Shown piece by piece: positions 9,382 to 19,197 of a DNA stretch of 34,348 nt. Every line of letters begins with the position of its first letter. The stretch's first letter is position 1. The stretch comes from Chromohalobacter canadensis (GTDB lineage: Bacteria; Pseudomonadota; Gammaproteobacteria; Pseudomonadales; Halomonadaceae), in assembly GCF_029544075.1 (NCBI RefSeq), contig NZ_JAJQJH010000022.1:1-34348 (forward strand). Direction: 5' to 3'. The translations under genes and the position numbers were made by a program. Below the pieces are notes generated by a model. The model was given only the letters and a program-made list of their open reading frames with translations. It was not told the DNA's origin and searched no databases.

Positions 9382-9404
9382 GCGCGGCGTCCCTGGCGCC
9401 GCGC
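9382..9404 (+). other. GC-rich hairpin after adk
   Basis: An 8-bp perfect stem (GCGCGGCG with CGCCGCGC, loop TCCCTGG) lies 15 nt after the adk stop. It lacks a T run, so it may be an inefficient terminator or an mRNA 3'-end stabiliser rather than a canonical terminator. Confidence 0.55.
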
Positions 9405-9450
9405 AATGACGACCTGCGTCAAGATTGCATCGGGCGGTGCGCCGGGCGTT

Positions 9451-9479
9451 TTGCCAATGACTGGTGGCACGTTTATAGT
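9451..9479 (+). promoter_or_regulatory. Sigma70-type promoter of tsaB
   Basis: TTGCCA (9451-9456) and TATAGT (9474-9479) are separated by exactly 17 nt. Transcription would start near 9486, about 24 nt before the tsaB ATG. Confidence 0.7.
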
Positions 9480-9509
9480 GCGTGCTCACCCGCTGCTCAA
9501 TGATCGCCG

Positions 9510-10196
9510 ATGCCTACTCTGTTGGCCCTGGATGCCTCTACTAGCGCCTGTTCTTGCGCCCTGTGGCGCGATGGCCATGTCATCTCCCGTTATCGTGACG
9601 CCCCGCGTCAACACACCCAGCTGCTGATGCCGATGGTCGATGACGTGCTGGCCGAGGCAGGCGTCGGTCTCTCCGATCTCGATGCGTTGGCTTACGGTCG
9701 TGGGCCGGGCTCGTTCACCGGCTTGCGTATCGCTGCCGGGACGGCGCAGGGGCTGGCTTTCGCACTCGAGTGTCCCTTGATCGGCGTATCTACTTTGGAA
9801 GCCCTGGCGCTTGCTGCGCATCGGCGTCTCCATGCGCGCTATGTGGTGGCGGCAATGGACGCGCGCATGGACGAGATATACGCCGCTGCCTATCGTTGCC
9901 ACGACGGCACGCTCGAGCCACTCGTGGAGGAAGCCGTGTTGATACCGGAGCGGTTGCGCCTGCCTGCGGCCTTTCACGATGTCGACTGGGTTGGCATCGG
10001 CTCGGGCTGGACCTTACGCGAGCGTATGCCCGTCGAGGTGCAATCGGCGCTCGGCCAATGCCTGAGCGAGCCGCAGCCTGCCGCCGAAGACATGGTGCGA
10101 CTGGCGGCACAGGCCTGGGAGGCGGGGGAGCGTCCCGCCGCCGACGAGGCGGTCCCGGTGTATTTGCGCAATGAAGTGGCGTGGAAACGCGCCTAA
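9510..10196 (+). CDS. tsaB: tRNA N6-threonylcarbamoyladenosine biosynthesis protein TsaB
   Basis: Scaffold partner of TsaD and TsaE in making the t6A modification next to the anticodon of tRNAs reading ANN codons, which includes the tRNA-Lys(UUU) encoded at the start of this window. The 228-residue product shows the ASKHA-type N-terminus LLALDASTSACSCAL (4-18) and the family hallmark GRGPGSFTGLRI (63-74), followed by GTAQGLAFA. There is no obvious ribosome-binding site before the ATG at 9510. The predicted promoter gives only a short leader. Confidence 0.94.
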   Translation: MPTLLALDASTSACSCALWRDGHVISRYRDAPRQHTQLLMPMVDDVLAEAGVGLSDLDALAYGRGPGSFTGLRIAAGTAQGLAFALECPLIGVSTLEALALAAHRRLHARYVVAAMDARMDEIYAAAYRCHDGTLEPLVEEAVLIPERLRLPAAFHDVDWVGIGSGWTLRERMPVEVQSALGQCLSEPQPAAEDMVRLAAQAWEAGERPAADEAVPVYLRNEVAWKRA

Positions 10197-10281
10197 GCGT
10201 TTCTTAAGCTCCCGAGAATAATAATGGCGTGCTCGCACGCTCGTACGCAGCGTCATTTTTTCGTTGCTTCAAGGACATTTC

Positions 10282-11079
10282 ATGGATTGGTTGCACGTCG
10301 TTGCGCTGGCCATCATTCAAGGCCTTACCGAATTCCTGCCCATTTCGTCATCCGCTCACCTGATTCTCCCGTCGCAGTTGCTGGGCTGGCCCGATCAAGG
10401 ATTGGCCTTCGATGTGGCTGTACATGTCGGCTCGCTCGCCGCGGTGGTGCTGGTCTTTCATCGTGAAGTGACTCGAATCGTGCGTGATTGGGTGGCGCAG
10501 TGTCGCGGCGGGCCGGCAACGCCGGAAAGCCGCCTGGGCTGGGCGGTGATTATCGGGACGCTGCCGGCCGTGGTCATCGGTTTCTTGCTGGAAAACGTCA
10601 TCGAGTCGTACCTGCGTGCCTCGTTGGTGATCGCGATCACCACGCTGCTCTTCGGTTTGCTGCTGTGGTGGGCGGATGTACGCGGTAGTCGCCGCCATGC
10701 GTTGACCGCGATGTCGCTGCGCAATGCGCTGATCATCGGGCTCGCCCAGGCTTTGGCATTGATACCTGGGACGTCGCGGTCGGGGATTACCATTACCGCC
10801 GCCTTGCTGTTGGGCTTTACCCGCCAGGCCGCCGCGCGTTTCTCGTTCTTGTTGTCGATCCCACTGATTCTTGCCGCTGGTTCGCTCAAGGGCATTGAGC
10901 TTGTCGAAGCGGGCGAGGGTGTGGCCTGGGGCACGATCATCGCGGGGACGCTGATGTCATTCGTCGCGGCGTGGCTGTGCATCAAGTTGTTTCTCGCCGC
11001 GCTGGATCGCATCGGCATGCTGCCGTTCGTCATCTACCGTCTGATTCTGGGCATCGTTCTGTTGGTGTGGGTTGCATGA
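10282..11079 (+). CDS. uppP: Undecaprenyl-diphosphatase UppP (BacA family)
   Basis: Polytopic inner-membrane phosphatase that recycles undecaprenyl diphosphate to the monophosphate carrier for peptidoglycan and other glycans. Overexpression of family members gives bacitracin resistance. The 265-residue product has both signature motifs: [14 protein letters not shown] (14-27) and PGTSRSGIT (162-170), with E17 and R166 as conserved catalytic-type residues. Hydrophobic segments run through the protein. The ATG at 10282 follows AAGGA; an upstream in-frame TTG at 10264 would only add six residues. A perfect GCGTGC-TC-GCACGC palindrome (10227-10240) lies in the leader. Its stop overlaps the rsmJ start. 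Confidence 0.96.
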   Translation: MDWLHVVALAIIQGLTEFLPISSSAHLILPSQLLGWPDQGLAFDVAVHVGSLAAVVLVFHREVTRIVRDWVAQCRGGPATPESRLGWAVIIGTLPAVVIGFLLENVIESYLRASLVIAITTLLFGLLLWWADVRGSRRHALTAMSLRNALIIGLAQALALIPGTSRSGITITAALLLGFTRQAAARFSFLLSIPLILAAGSLKGIELVEAGEGVAWGTIIAGTLMSFVAAWLCIKLFLAALDRIGMLPFVIYRLILGIVLLVWVA

Positions 11080-11846
11080 GCGAATCCGTCGTCGCCATGG
11101 GCGAGCCATTGCGCGACCTGGCCGCGCGGCTGGGGCTGCCTTGGCAAGCCGAGGGCGACGCCAACGCTGCCTTGCGATTGGTGATGACGCCTGAAGGATT
11201 GGCGCTATCGGGCGAGGCGCGGCGCTACGGTGCGCCGATTCGGGTCGACTTCACCGCCGGCAAAGTCGCGCACCGGCGCCGCTTCGGCGGTGGGCGTGGG
11301 CAACTGATCGCCAAAGCATGCGGACTGGCGCACGGTGTGACGCCGAGCATCGTCGATGCCACGGCGGGGCTGGGGCGTGATGCCTTCGTGCTGGCGAGTC
11401 TCGGCGCCGAGATTTTATTGATCGAGCGCGTGGCGGCGATATACGCCCTGCTCGAAGATGGCGTGCGGCGTGCCCGAGCGGATGAAGAGGCCGCCGAGAT
11501 CGTGGCGCGCATGCGGGTGGCGAATGGCGATGCCGCGCGTGAGCTGGCGACGCTGGTGGCGCTTCACGACGTTGCGCCGCAGGTGGTGCATCTCGACCCC
11601 ATGTTCCCACACCGTGACAAGAGCGCGTTGGTCAAGAAGGAGATGCGCGTCTTCCGCGAACTGGCCGGTGACGATGACGACGCGTCACGTTTGCTGGAGG
11701 CTGCCCTGGACGTTGCTACGCACCGGGTAGTGGTCAAGCGCCCCCGCCGCGCGCCGCCGCTTGAGGGCCCGGCACCCGATCACGTGCTCGAGGGCAAGAC
11801 CAGTCGCTACGATCTCTACGTGCATCGCAGCCTGAAATCCGCGTGA
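11076..11846 (+). CDS. rsmJ: 16S rRNA (guanine-1516-N2)-methyltransferase RsmJ
   Basis: SAM-dependent methyltransferase for G1516 of 16S rRNA. The 256-residue product shows a SAM-binding [11 protein letters not shown] (94-104), an ILLIER strand ending in an acidic residue near 113-118, and the family-specific [10 protein letters not shown] (171-180) followed by [12 protein letters not shown]. The ATG at 11076 overlaps the uppP stop in an ATGA, which argues for translational coupling; an in-frame ATG at 10971 inside uppP adds unrelated residues. It ends 23 nt from the convergent plsB stop, with no clear terminator. Confidence 0.95.
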   Translation: MSESVVAMGEPLRDLAARLGLPWQAEGDANAALRLVMTPEGLALSGEARRYGAPIRVDFTAGKVAHRRRFGGGRGQLIAKACGLAHGVTPSIVDATAGLGRDAFVLASLGAEILLIERVAAIYALLEDGVRRARADEEAAEIVARMRVANGDAARELATLVALHDVAPQVVHLDPMFPHRDKSALVKKEMRVFRELAGDDDDASRLLEAALDVATHRVVVKRPRRAPPLEGPAPDHVLEGKTSRYDLYVHRSLKSA

Positions 11847-11869
11847 CGATAATTTTCACGCACCTGATA

Positions 11870-14305
11870 CTACGATGACCGGCGATGTACCAACTGAGTC
11901 AGGCGGTGGTGCAGGCTGGGGTCGAAGAGCGCCTGCCCGCGCCGTTGAGCGTTTTCGAGCGAGCGGTCATAACATAGTTTGTCGTTTTCCTGCCATAACC
12001 AGCCTTGTGCTTCGAGGGTGTCGAGCAAGCCGCTAAACAGGCGTTTGTCGAAGAACTCCGGCGCGTTGAGCCCGGAGAGCAGCGTCAGACGTTCAGCCAA
12101 CTGACGGCTTTGCTCCTCCAGCGCCTCGCGGGTCAGGGTGCCGCTTCCCTCGCGCAGCAGCACGGCCAACAGCAGATAACCGCGCTCCAGGGTCGGTTGT
12201 ACCAGCCGACCTAGCAGGCGTAGATGCTCGCTGCTGGCCAGGTGCCCCGCCGGGCGCTCCCAACCGTGATCGGTCTCAATCAGCAGGTCTTCTGACGCGA
12301 GCGCCGCCAAGGCGCGTTCCAGCCGCGTCGAAAAGGCATCGACGGGCAGGTGAAACTCATGCGCGAGTACCGGCCACGCGGGCCCCAAGAGAGTCAGCAG
12401 CTCCTCGGTATTGAAGCGTGCGTTATGCCGATACGCGAAGGCGACCAGTGCCATGTCGATGTACAAGTGCAAGACGTTGTTGCGATACCACGTCAATAAA
12501 GTGGCCTGTTCTGGCGTGGCGAGTACGAGTTCGCCGAGTGCCTGTTGGCGGCGTTCGATGAACTCCAATTGAGCGGTATGGGCGATCCAGTCCCGAGGCT
12601 CGCCTTCGGGCAGAGTGATTCGCTCACCGCCCGGTAGATGCTGCCTCAAATCCACTAGCAAGCGCATATGACGCTCGAGCAGGTCGGCCTCGATGGCATG
12701 GTGCGAATTGGCCAGAAGCCCCAGGGCGACCAGCGAAACCGGCGTGATGGCCGCTGCCGCGTTGATGCGCTGGCCCAGGCTGGCGCCCAGCGCGGGCACG
12801 GCCTGGTTCAGCCAGTCGGGGCGTGTTTGGCGGCGGTTGTCTCGCCAATCGGGTACCTGGCGGTCGAGAAAGCCGCTGAGCATGAGCGGCTCGCCGACAT
12901 TGACCGTGACATGCCCGTATGACTGTCGCAGGCGACGCACGATGCGCAACAGGTCGAAGGGCGACTCCTTCTTCTTGTGCCCGCCACGCAACTCCTTGAG
13001 GTAGCTACCGCTTTCCAGCACCTTCTCGTATCCCACGTAGACGGGAACGAAGGCGACCTCGCGGCGGGGGTCGCGGGCGAAGGAACGCAGGGTCATGGCG
13101 AGCATACCTGGGCGCGGCGCCAGCATTCGCCCGGTGCGCGAGCGGCCACCTTCGATGAAGTACTCGAGTGGGTGCCCGCGAGAGATCAGGCGATGCACGT
13201 ATTCGTTGAACACCGCCGCGTAGAGACGGTTGTCACGAAAGCTGCGGCGCAGGAAGAACGCCCCGCCGCGACGTAGCAGTGCGCCGATCACCGGCATGTC
13301 GAGGTTACGCCCCGCCGCAATGTGCGGCGGCATCAATCCCTCGCGAAATAGTGCGTAGGACAACAACAGATAGTCGATATGGCTGCGATGACAGGGCACG
13401 TAGATCAATTCGTGGTCGCCGGCCAGCGCCTTGACGTCATCGAGTCCGTTGACGGTGACGCCGTCGTAGAGACGATTCCAGAGCCGGCGCAGCAGTTGGT
13501 AGAGGAAACGCAACACCGGGTAGGAGGTGTTGGAGGCAATCTCGCGGCCATAGCGCAGCGCGCGGCGTGTTTCACGCTCGGGGCTGGTGCCGCGGGCGGT
13601 GGCCGCGTCGGAGATCGCCTGACGCACTTGTGGGCTGTCGACCACGCCGCGGATCAGCGTGTTACGGTGCGAGAGGTCGGGGCCCAGCACGCGGGCGCGA
13701 ACACGACGAAAGTGAACGCGCAGCACGCGTGCCGTCTTGCGCTGGGCGACCGGTAGCGGACGTGTCTCGACCAGCGTGCGTAGTTGCAACGGTGCGCCGA
13801 TATGCACTTGCACGTGCTTGCCATTGATCGCCATCGACAAGAGTCGGCGCAGGCGTCCGCTCCACTGCCAGCTATCCGCCGCGAGCAGTTTCCAGAAGCC
13901 GAAGTCCTTGCCCGGGGCGCGCCCCCAGAACACGCTGACCGGCACTAGCTGTATATCTCGCCCGGGTTCGTCGGCTAGCTGTGCCAGTAAGGTGTCGAGG
14001 TGCGGTGAGTGCCGCCCGCGTACCTTTGTCAGCCCACGGCTGAGTCGGGGCAGGGCGATACAAGCGGGAAGGCGCGTCTCGCCGAGCGTGACGCTGCCTC
14101 GGGCGCTGGGCAAGCCCTCGCGGCGGGTCATCAGTTCGAGTGCCAATCTGTCCGAGAAGGCGGGATGCGGCAGCACGTAAAGTGTGGGGCGCGTGGCATC
14201 GAGCACGGGCCGTGGCGCTTCGACATGACGATAATCGAGCCAGTGACCGAGCAGCGTGCGGCACAGGGCGCGCAAGGGAGCGAGGAGCGTGCGTAGAACA
14301 GCCAT
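11870..14305 (-). CDS. plsB: Glycerol-3-phosphate 1-O-acyltransferase PlsB
   Basis: Inner-membrane-associated enzyme that makes lysophosphatidic acid from sn-glycerol-3-phosphate and acyl-ACP or acyl-CoA, the first step of phospholipid synthesis. The 811-residue product is almost the length of E. coli PlsB (about 807). It has acyltransferase motif I HRSHID (306-311, HX4D), motif II GAFFLRRSF (348-356), motif III FIEGGRSRTG (383-392) and a motif IV-like AFVPVYVGYEKVLESGSY near 415. The ATG at 14305 follows an AAGG-type site. It is divergent from the ClsB-type gene, so two phospholipid-synthesis genes share a 144-nt intergenic region. Confidence 0.96.
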   Translation of the reverse strand: MAVLRTLLAPLRALCRTLLGHWLDYRHVEAPRPVLDATRPTLYVLPHPAFSDRLALELMTRREGLPSARGSVTLGETRLPACIALPRLSRGLTKVRGRHSPHLDTLLAQLADEPGRDIQLVPVSVFWGRAPGKDFGFWKLLAADSWQWSGRLRRLLSMAINGKHVQVHIGAPLQLRTLVETRPLPVAQRKTARVLRVHFRRVRARVLGPDLSHRNTLIRGVVDSPQVRQAISDAATARGTSPERETRRALRYGREIASNTSYPVLRFLYQLLRRLWNRLYDGVTVNGLDDVKALAGDHELIYVPCHRSHIDYLLLSYALFREGLMPPHIAAGRNLDMPVIGALLRRGGAFFLRRSFRDNRLYAAVFNEYVHRLISRGHPLEYFIEGGRSRTGRMLAPRPGMLAMTLRSFARDPRREVAFVPVYVGYEKVLESGSYLKELRGGHKKKESPFDLLRIVRRLRQSYGHVTVNVGEPLMLSGFLDRQVPDWRDNRRQTRPDWLNQAVPALGASLGQRINAAAAITPVSLVALGLLANSHHAIEADLLERHMRLLVDLRQHLPGGERITLPEGEPRDWIAHTAQLEFIERRQQALGELVLATPEQATLLTWYRNNVLHLYIDMALVAFAYRHNARFNTEELLTLLGPAWPVLAHEFHLPVDAFSTRLERALAALASEDLLIETDHGWERPAGHLASSEHLRLLGRLVQPTLERGYLLLAVLLREGSGTLTREALEEQSRQLAERLTLLSGLNAPEFFDKRLFSGLLDTLEAQGWLWQENDKLCYDRSLENAQRRGQALFDPSLHHRLTQLVHRRSS

Positions 14306-14449
14306 CCATTAGCCTTGAAGGAACGCGATGAAGCAGTATAGCCAGCCAGGCCGGGTAGGCCCAAGGCCGGCGCTTTTCAGCAACGCTGTAAACGTGCGTC
14401 AATCACGCATGACCAAGCCGCCGCGCAGGCGGCGAATCAAGGAGACACC

Positions 14450-15562
14450 ATGCGCGGACGTTGGCAGGTAGGCAACCGTTTTACTTTGTTGCCGGAAGGC
14501 AAACGTTTTCTCCCCGCCTTGTTTACAGCCATCGATGAAGCGCGCACTACGCTTTATCTCGAATTGTATCTAATGGAATCGGGAGCGCTCGCCACACGAG
14601 TGATCGATGCTTTGTGCGCGGCGGCCGAGCGCGGTGTCACGGTGCTGGTCCTGCTCGATGGCTATGGTTCGATGAAACTCGCGCATTCGGACCGCGAGCG
14701 CTTGCGCGAGGCCGGCGTGGCGCTACGTTTCTTCAACCCGCTGGCCTGGCGTCAGCTGGGCAAGAATCTGTCGCGTGATCATCGCAAACTGCTGATCGTC
14801 GACGAGCAGCTGGCTTTTACCGGTGGTTTCGGCGCCGTCGATTCCTTCGTTGAGGCGTGGTATGAAGTCGCCGTACGTATCGAGGGGCCGGTCGTCGCGG
14901 ATTGGATCGGCTTGTTCGCGCAGCTCTGGGAGTCGCCCTTGACACGCCGTAAGGCAGCGCCACGTCACTGGCCGGCCCCGGGGGCCATTGCCCCCCTCAC
15001 GGAGGACATGCGCGGACGGGTGATCAGTGGAAGGGGGCATCGTTACCAGGCGATCCGACATTCGCTGCATCAGCGTATTGCCACCGCCGAGGAGCGGTTG
15101 TGGCTGTGCACCCCTTATTTCGTGCCGACCTTCAGCCTGCGACGTCGCCTGATCCGCGCCGCGCGTCTGGGCGTCGACGTACGGCTATTGCTGCCGGGCT
15201 CGCGCCACGACCATCCGGGCATTCGCTATGCTGGGCAGCGTTTCTACGCACGACTGCTGCGGGCCGGGGTACGCATCTACGAGTTTCAGCCGACCTTCAT
15301 TCACGCTAAGTTCGTGCTGGTCGATGATTGGGCATCGATCGGCTCGTGCAATTTCGATCACTGGAGTCTGCAGTGGAACCTGGAGGCCAACCAGGAAGTC
15401 GAGGATGCCGGTTTCGCCCACGACGTGGCGGCCTTGTTCGAGCGCAATTTCGCCGCCAGCGAAGAAATTCATTGGAATCAGTGGCGCCATCGTCCATGGA
15501 CTCAGCGTTGCCGTGAGTGGATTTTCGGGACCCTCAACGGATGGATAACGCGGCTGCGGTGA
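14450..15562 (+). CDS. clsB: Phospholipase D-family cardiolipin synthase, ClsB type
   Basis: Predicted to form cardiolipin by phosphatidyl transfer. The 370-residue product has two HKD motifs: HRKLLIVD (H111, K113, D118) followed by a GG turn, and HAKFVLVD (H285, K287, D292) followed by GSCNFD. It lacks the N-terminal transmembrane helices of ClsA, which fits the ClsB subgroup. AAGGAGA lies 5 nt before the ATG. A GCCGCC-GCGCA-GGCGGC hairpin (14417-14433) sits just upstream of that site. The 3' end is 8 nt from the convergent UPF0149 gene. Substrate cannot be told from sequence alone, so other PLD-family roles remain possible. Confidence 0.85.
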   Translation: MRGRWQVGNRFTLLPEGKRFLPALFTAIDEARTTLYLELYLMESGALATRVIDALCAAAERGVTVLVLLDGYGSMKLAHSDRERLREAGVALRFFNPLAWRQLGKNLSRDHRKLLIVDEQLAFTGGFGAVDSFVEAWYEVAVRIEGPVVADWIGLFAQLWESPLTRRKAAPRHWPAPGAIAPLTEDMRGRVISGRGHRYQAIRHSLHQRIATAEERLWLCTPYFVPTFSLRRRLIRAARLGVDVRLLLPGSRHDHPGIRYAGQRFYARLLRAGVRIYEFQPTFIHAKFVLVDDWASIGSCNFDHWSLQWNLEANQEVEDAGFAHDVAALFERNFAASEEIHWNQWRHRPWTQRCREWIFGTLNGWITRLR

Positions 15563-15570
15563 GCACACGC

Positions 15571-16221
15571 CTAGCTGCGCCCCTTGCTCCCCGGCCGCCC
15601 GGCAGGCTTCTTCTTGCGCGGCGTGGGCTTGGGTTTTTCCTCGGGGACGCGGTAGTGCAGATAGAGATCGAGGATCAGTTCGGGGAGCTGCTTGACGAGC
15701 GCCTCTGCGCGGGTGCCGTCGGCGATCAGCTCGTGCATGTCGGGTTCGTCGTCGAATAGTCCCGATAAGGCCATGAAGGGCAGTAGTAGCTCGGCGACTC
15801 GGGCTTCGTCGTGCTCGAACCACACGACTTCATTGAGAAACACGCCTTCCATGAAGCCCGCACACCAATCGCCGATGGGCGTTTCCTCCGGTGCTATGTC
15901 GCCGAGCTCAAGATCGAATGGCAGTTCGGGCAGGTGGCCATGTTCAAGGGCATCGATGGCGTTTTGCTTGAGCGTCTCGCAGAGGCCGAGGATCAGTTCG
16001 CGCTGCTCGGCGTCGGTGAACTGCGGCTCGCCATGGTATAGCTCGGCGACCCAGGTCGTGGCCGGTGTTTCGATCGGTGCGATCGCCAGGGCGACGAGGA
16101 AACCGTGCGCGCCGATCAAGTCGAGCGCTTCGGGGTCGACTTGATCGGATTCAAGGAAATCGTCGAGGGTCTCGAGCGCTGTATCGTCGAGCAGTGGCAT
16201 GGGGGGCGACGTCTCGGACAT
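15571..16221 (-). CDS. YecA/YgfB-family (UPF0149) protein of unknown function
   Basis: A 216-residue, strongly acidic, largely helical soluble protein. It resembles the UPF0149 family through its opening LLDDTALETLDDFL, the GFLVALAIAP segment, WVAELY, GDWCAGFMEGV and a final helix ending in YLHYRVPEE. It finishes in a short basic tail (PRKKKPAGRPGSKGR) rather than a clear SEC-type zinc motif. The ATG at 16221 is preceded by AAGAGG; the frame is open to 16281, but the extra 20 residues are not family-like. It is divergent from sprT. The molecular function of the family is not established. Confidence 0.8.
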   Translation of the reverse strand: MSETSPPMPLLDDTALETLDDFLESDQVDPEALDLIGAHGFLVALAIAPIETPATTWVAELYHGEPQFTDAEQRELILGLCETLKQNAIDALEHGHLPELPFDLELGDIAPEETPIGDWCAGFMEGVFLNEVVWFEHDEARVAELLLPFMALSGLFDDEPDMHELIADGTRAEALVKQLPELILDLYLHYRVPEEKPKPTPRKKKPAGRPGSKGRS

Positions 16222-16292
16222 GATGGGCCTCTTGCAGGGAGCGGTCGGTGAGTGGTGGACGCCTGGCGCGTTGCGCGGCATTCTAGCATCCC

Positions 16293-16835
16293 ATGATGTC
16301 TGTCACCTTGCCCTCTCCCGATAACGATTGGTTAGTGTCGCTCGACGAGCCCGCCCTCCACGAGGCGCTGCTCGCGCGTGTCGAAGCGGCCTGGCGGGTC
16401 GCCCTCGAGGTCCATCCCTCACTGCCGCGCCCCAAGGTATGGCTGGATCTACGCGGCAAGGGCGCCGGTCAGGCACACTTCGCCCGTGGCGGCCTGCGCT
16501 TCAATCCGGTCCTGCTGAGCGAGAATCGCCAGGCGTTCATGGAAGACGTCGTGCCGCACGAAATGGCGCATTGGATAGTCTTTCATCTCGAGGGGCCACC
16601 GGCGCGTCCGCACGGCCACGAATGGCGCACCGTCATGCAAAAGCTCTACGGGTTGCCGCCACGTACCACGCATCGTTTCGATGTCACGCGTGCCAGTCCC
16701 GCGCCGTATTGCTATCGTTGTGGTTGCGCCACTGAGCATCGATTTTCCGCGCGGCGTCATTCGCTGGCACAGCGAGGCACGAACTACCATTGCCGATATT
16801 GTCGACAGCGCTTGCGTTTTGTCGCGAAAAAGTGA
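16293..16835 (+). CDS. sprT: SprT-family zinc metalloprotease-like protein
   Basis: 180 residues with an HExxH zinc site (HEMAH, 89-93), a downstream HGHEW segment (H109) likely to supply a further ligand, and a C-terminal zinc ribbon from two CxxC pairs (C140/C143 and C167/C170). This is the layout of SprT and of the SprT-like domain of eukaryotic Spartan proteases. Whether the bacterial protein is an active protease is not settled. Two adjacent ATG codons (16293 and 16296) could serve as start. It ends 35 nt before the predicted acs activator site. Confidence 0.9.
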   Translation: MMSVTLPSPDNDWLVSLDEPALHEALLARVEAAWRVALEVHPSLPRPKVWLDLRGKGAGQAHFARGGLRFNPVLLSENRQAFMEDVVPHEMAHWIVFHLEGPPARPHGHEWRTVMQKLYGLPPRTTHRFDVTRASPAPYCYRCGCATEHRFSARRHSLAQRGTNYHCRYCRQRLRFVAKK

Positions 16836-16869
16836 TGTAACTCAATGAATTAAAAAGAAAAAATGGTAA

Positions 16870-16913
16870 TACCAAGGTCTAATAGGGGGCCAGGGGGGCT
16901 AGGGGTATATGCT
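16870..16913 (+). promoter_or_regulatory. Predicted CrbR-dependent promoter of acs
   Basis: A motif TACCAAGGTCTAATAGG (16870-16886) lies 38 nt, start to start, before a -10-like TATGCT (16908-16913). No good -35 hexamer lies between them, as expected for an activator-dependent promoter. A related TACCAAAGT element occurs at nearly the same distance from a -10 hexamer ahead of the symporter operon (28688-28732). Assignment to CrbR is inferred from gene context; CrbR-dependent acs promoters with a conserved motif are known in Gammaproteobacteria. Confidence 0.65.
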
Positions 16914-16988
16914 GGTAGCACATTCTTGGACGGTCACGTTGGCAAGCGTGTGGCCGATCATCCATTTCTCGACCTTTGCGAGGAAGCC

Positions 16989-18938
16989 ATGACCGAACAG
17001 CAGAAAGTCTACCCGGTGGCGGAGGATTTCGCCGCCAATGCTTGGGCGGATAACGAGACGTATCTGAGCCTTTACCAGCGCTCGGTCGACGATCCCGAAG
17101 GCTTCTGGGCGGAGCAGGCCGAGTCTCTGGATTGGTTTAAGGCGCCGACCAAGATCAAGAATACCTCATTCGCCGCTTCCAACGTGGATATTCGCTGGTT
17201 CGAGGATGGCGAGCTCAATGCCGCCTACAACTGTCTCGACCGTCATCTTGAGACCCGCGGCGATCAGCCAGCGATTATCTGGGAAGGCGACGACCCCGGT
17301 CAGGATAAGACCATCACCTACCGCGAGCTGCATGCCGAGGTGTGCCGCTTGAGCAACGCACTCAAGGAAATGGGTGTCACCAAGGGCGACACCGTCACGC
17401 TCTACATGCCGATGATCCCCGAGGCATCGGTGGCGATGCTGGCGTGTGCGCGTATTGGGGCGGTGCACTCGGTAGTCTTCGGCGGTTTTTCGCCGGATGC
17501 CTTGGCACAGCGCGTGGTCGATGCCCAATCGCGTGTGGTGATCACCGCCGACGAGTCGGTGCGCGGTGGCAAGCATGTGCCGCTCAAGGACAACGTTGAT
17601 GCCGCGATGACCCGCGATGGTACCGACATCGTCGACAAGGTGCTGGTAGTGCGCCGCACCGGCGGCGAGATCGAATGGCACGACGACCGCGACGTCTGGT
17701 ATCACGAGTGGGTCGAACGTCAGTCCAGCGAATGCCCGGCGGAGAAAATGAACGCTGAGGATGCGCTGTTCATTCTCTATACCTCTGGCTCCACAGGGCG
17801 TCCCAAGGGACTCAAGCACACCACTGGTGGCTATCTGCTCTATGCAGCGCTGACGCATCGCTACGTATTCGACTACCACGAGGGTGAAGTGTACTGGTGT
17901 AGCGCCGACGTGGGCTGGGTCACCGGACATAGTTACATCGTCTATGGCCCGCTGGCCAACGGTGCGACTACGCTGATGTTCGAAGGCGTGCCAAGCTATC
18001 CCTCGCACGGGCGCCTCGGCGAGATAATCGACAAGCATCAAGTATCGATCCTCTATACGTCGCCGACTGCTATTCGCGCGTTGATGGCACATGGCGAGAA
18101 CATCATGGACTCCAGCCAGCGTGACAGCCTGCGCGTGTTGGGCTCGGTGGGTGAGCCGATCAACCCCGAGGCCTGGAGCTGGTTCCACCGTGTGATCGGC
18201 AACTCGCGTTGTCCGATCGTCGACACTTGGTGGCAGACCGAGACCGGCGGGATCATGATCACGCCTTTGCCCGGCGCCACCGATCTCAAGCCGGGTTCAG
18301 CCACGCGGCCGTTCTTCGGCGTGCGGCCGGCGCTGCTCGACAATGAGGGCAATGTGCTAGAAGGCGCCACCTCGGGCAACCTGGTGATCCTCGATTCTTG
18401 GCCTGGTCAGGCGCGCACCATCTGGAACGATCACGAACGCTTCGTGCAGACGTACTTCTCTGCTTATGAAGGCGTCTATTTCACGGGTGACGGCTGCCGT
18501 CGCGACGAGGATGGCTACTACTGGATCACTGGCCGCATCGACGACGTGCTCAACGTCTCTGGACATCGCATGGGCACCGCCGAGATCGAATCCTCGCTGG
18601 TGGCACACAGCGCCGTGGCTGAAGCCGCTGTGGTGGGATATCCCCATGACATCAAGGGGCAGGGCATCTACATTTATGTGACCCTGGGTGATGACGTCGA
18701 ACCTAGTGAGGAGCTACGCAAGGAATTGACGCAATGGGTGCGCAAGGATATCGGGCCGATCGCGACGCCCGATGTCATTCAGTGGGCGCCAGGGCTGCCG
18801 AAGACCCGTTCCGGCAAGATTATGCGGCGTATCTTGCGTAAGATAGCCGCTAACGAGTGCGAGGGCTTGGGTGATACTAGTACGCTGGCTGACCCGAGCG
18901 TGGTCGATGAGTTGATCGAGCACCGCGCCAATCGTTGA
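16989..18938 (+). CDS. acs: Acetyl-CoA synthetase (AMP-forming)
   Basis: Activates acetate to acetyl-CoA through acetyl-AMP. The 649-residue product has the adenylate-forming signature [11 protein letters not shown] (264-274), the acetate-pocket WWQTETGG segment, [20 protein letters not shown] and the C-terminal TRSGKIMRR with K610, the lysine acetylated by Pat-type enzymes in homologues. The ATG at 16989 follows GAGGAAG and matches the family N-terminus; an in-frame ATG at 16863 overlaps the activator motif and is rejected. The adjacent crbR and the nearby symporter and crbS genes form the acetate-utilisation block. A terminator lies at 19022-19043. Confidence 0.98.
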   Translation: MTEQQKVYPVAEDFAANAWADNETYLSLYQRSVDDPEGFWAEQAESLDWFKAPTKIKNTSFAASNVDIRWFEDGELNAAYNCLDRHLETRGDQPAIIWEGDDPGQDKTITYRELHAEVCRLSNALKEMGVTKGDTVTLYMPMIPEASVAMLACARIGAVHSVVFGGFSPDALAQRVVDAQSRVVITADESVRGGKHVPLKDNVDAAMTRDGTDIVDKVLVVRRTGGEIEWHDDRDVWYHEWVERQSSECPAEKMNAEDALFILYTSGSTGRPKGLKHTTGGYLLYAALTHRYVFDYHEGEVYWCSADVGWVTGHSYIVYGPLANGATTLMFEGVPSYPSHGRLGEIIDKHQVSILYTSPTAIRALMAHGENIMDSSQRDSLRVLGSVGEPINPEAWSWFHRVIGNSRCPIVDTWWQTETGGIMITPLPGATDLKPGSATRPFFGVRPALLDNEGNVLEGATSGNLVILDSWPGQARTIWNDHERFVQTYFSAYEGVYFTGDGCRRDEDGYYWITGRIDDVLNVSGHRMGTAEIESSLVAHSAVAEAAVVGYPHDIKGQGIYIYVTLGDDVEPSEELRKELTQWVRKDIGPIATPDVIQWAPGLPKTRSGKIMRRILRKIAANECEGLGDTSTLADPSVVDELIEHRANR

Positions 18939-19021
18939 TACGCGTTGGGGTGGGTATCTAACGTCGGTTCGTTCGACACGGGGCAGCACGCCAGCTTGCC
19001 TCGGGTGCCTGCCCGACTTTC

Positions 19022-19043
19022 GCCGGCCGATGGCCGGCTTTTT
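19022..19043 (+). terminator. Rho-independent terminator of acs
   Basis: GCCGGCC (19022-19028) pairs with GGCCGGC (19032-19038) around a 3-nt loop and is followed by TTTTT. It lies 84 nt after the acs stop, so crbR is probably transcribed from its own promoter. Confidence 0.92.
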
Positions 19044-19197
19044 CGTGCCACCAGGAACGTTCGGGGGTGCGTCGACGCAAGGCTTGGGTATTGTCTACAG
19101 CATGGGGTAACATGCTGAAAACAAGAAGTGAACCTGATGCTTGCCGATGACAATCGCGGCACGACCGTTCGCTCCAGGGGGATCCGGAGGAGACACA

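Noticed and set aside
10971-11075. Longer rsmJ start inside uppP
   Set aside because: The added residues are unlike the family, and the ATGA overlap at 11076 is a standard coupled start.
16836-16988. Sigma54 promoter for acs
   Set aside because: No GG-N10-GC element with the expected TGGCAC/TTGCA context is present.
17166-18188. 340-codon open frame antisense to acs
   Set aside because: Shadow of the acs coding sequence, with no domain features.
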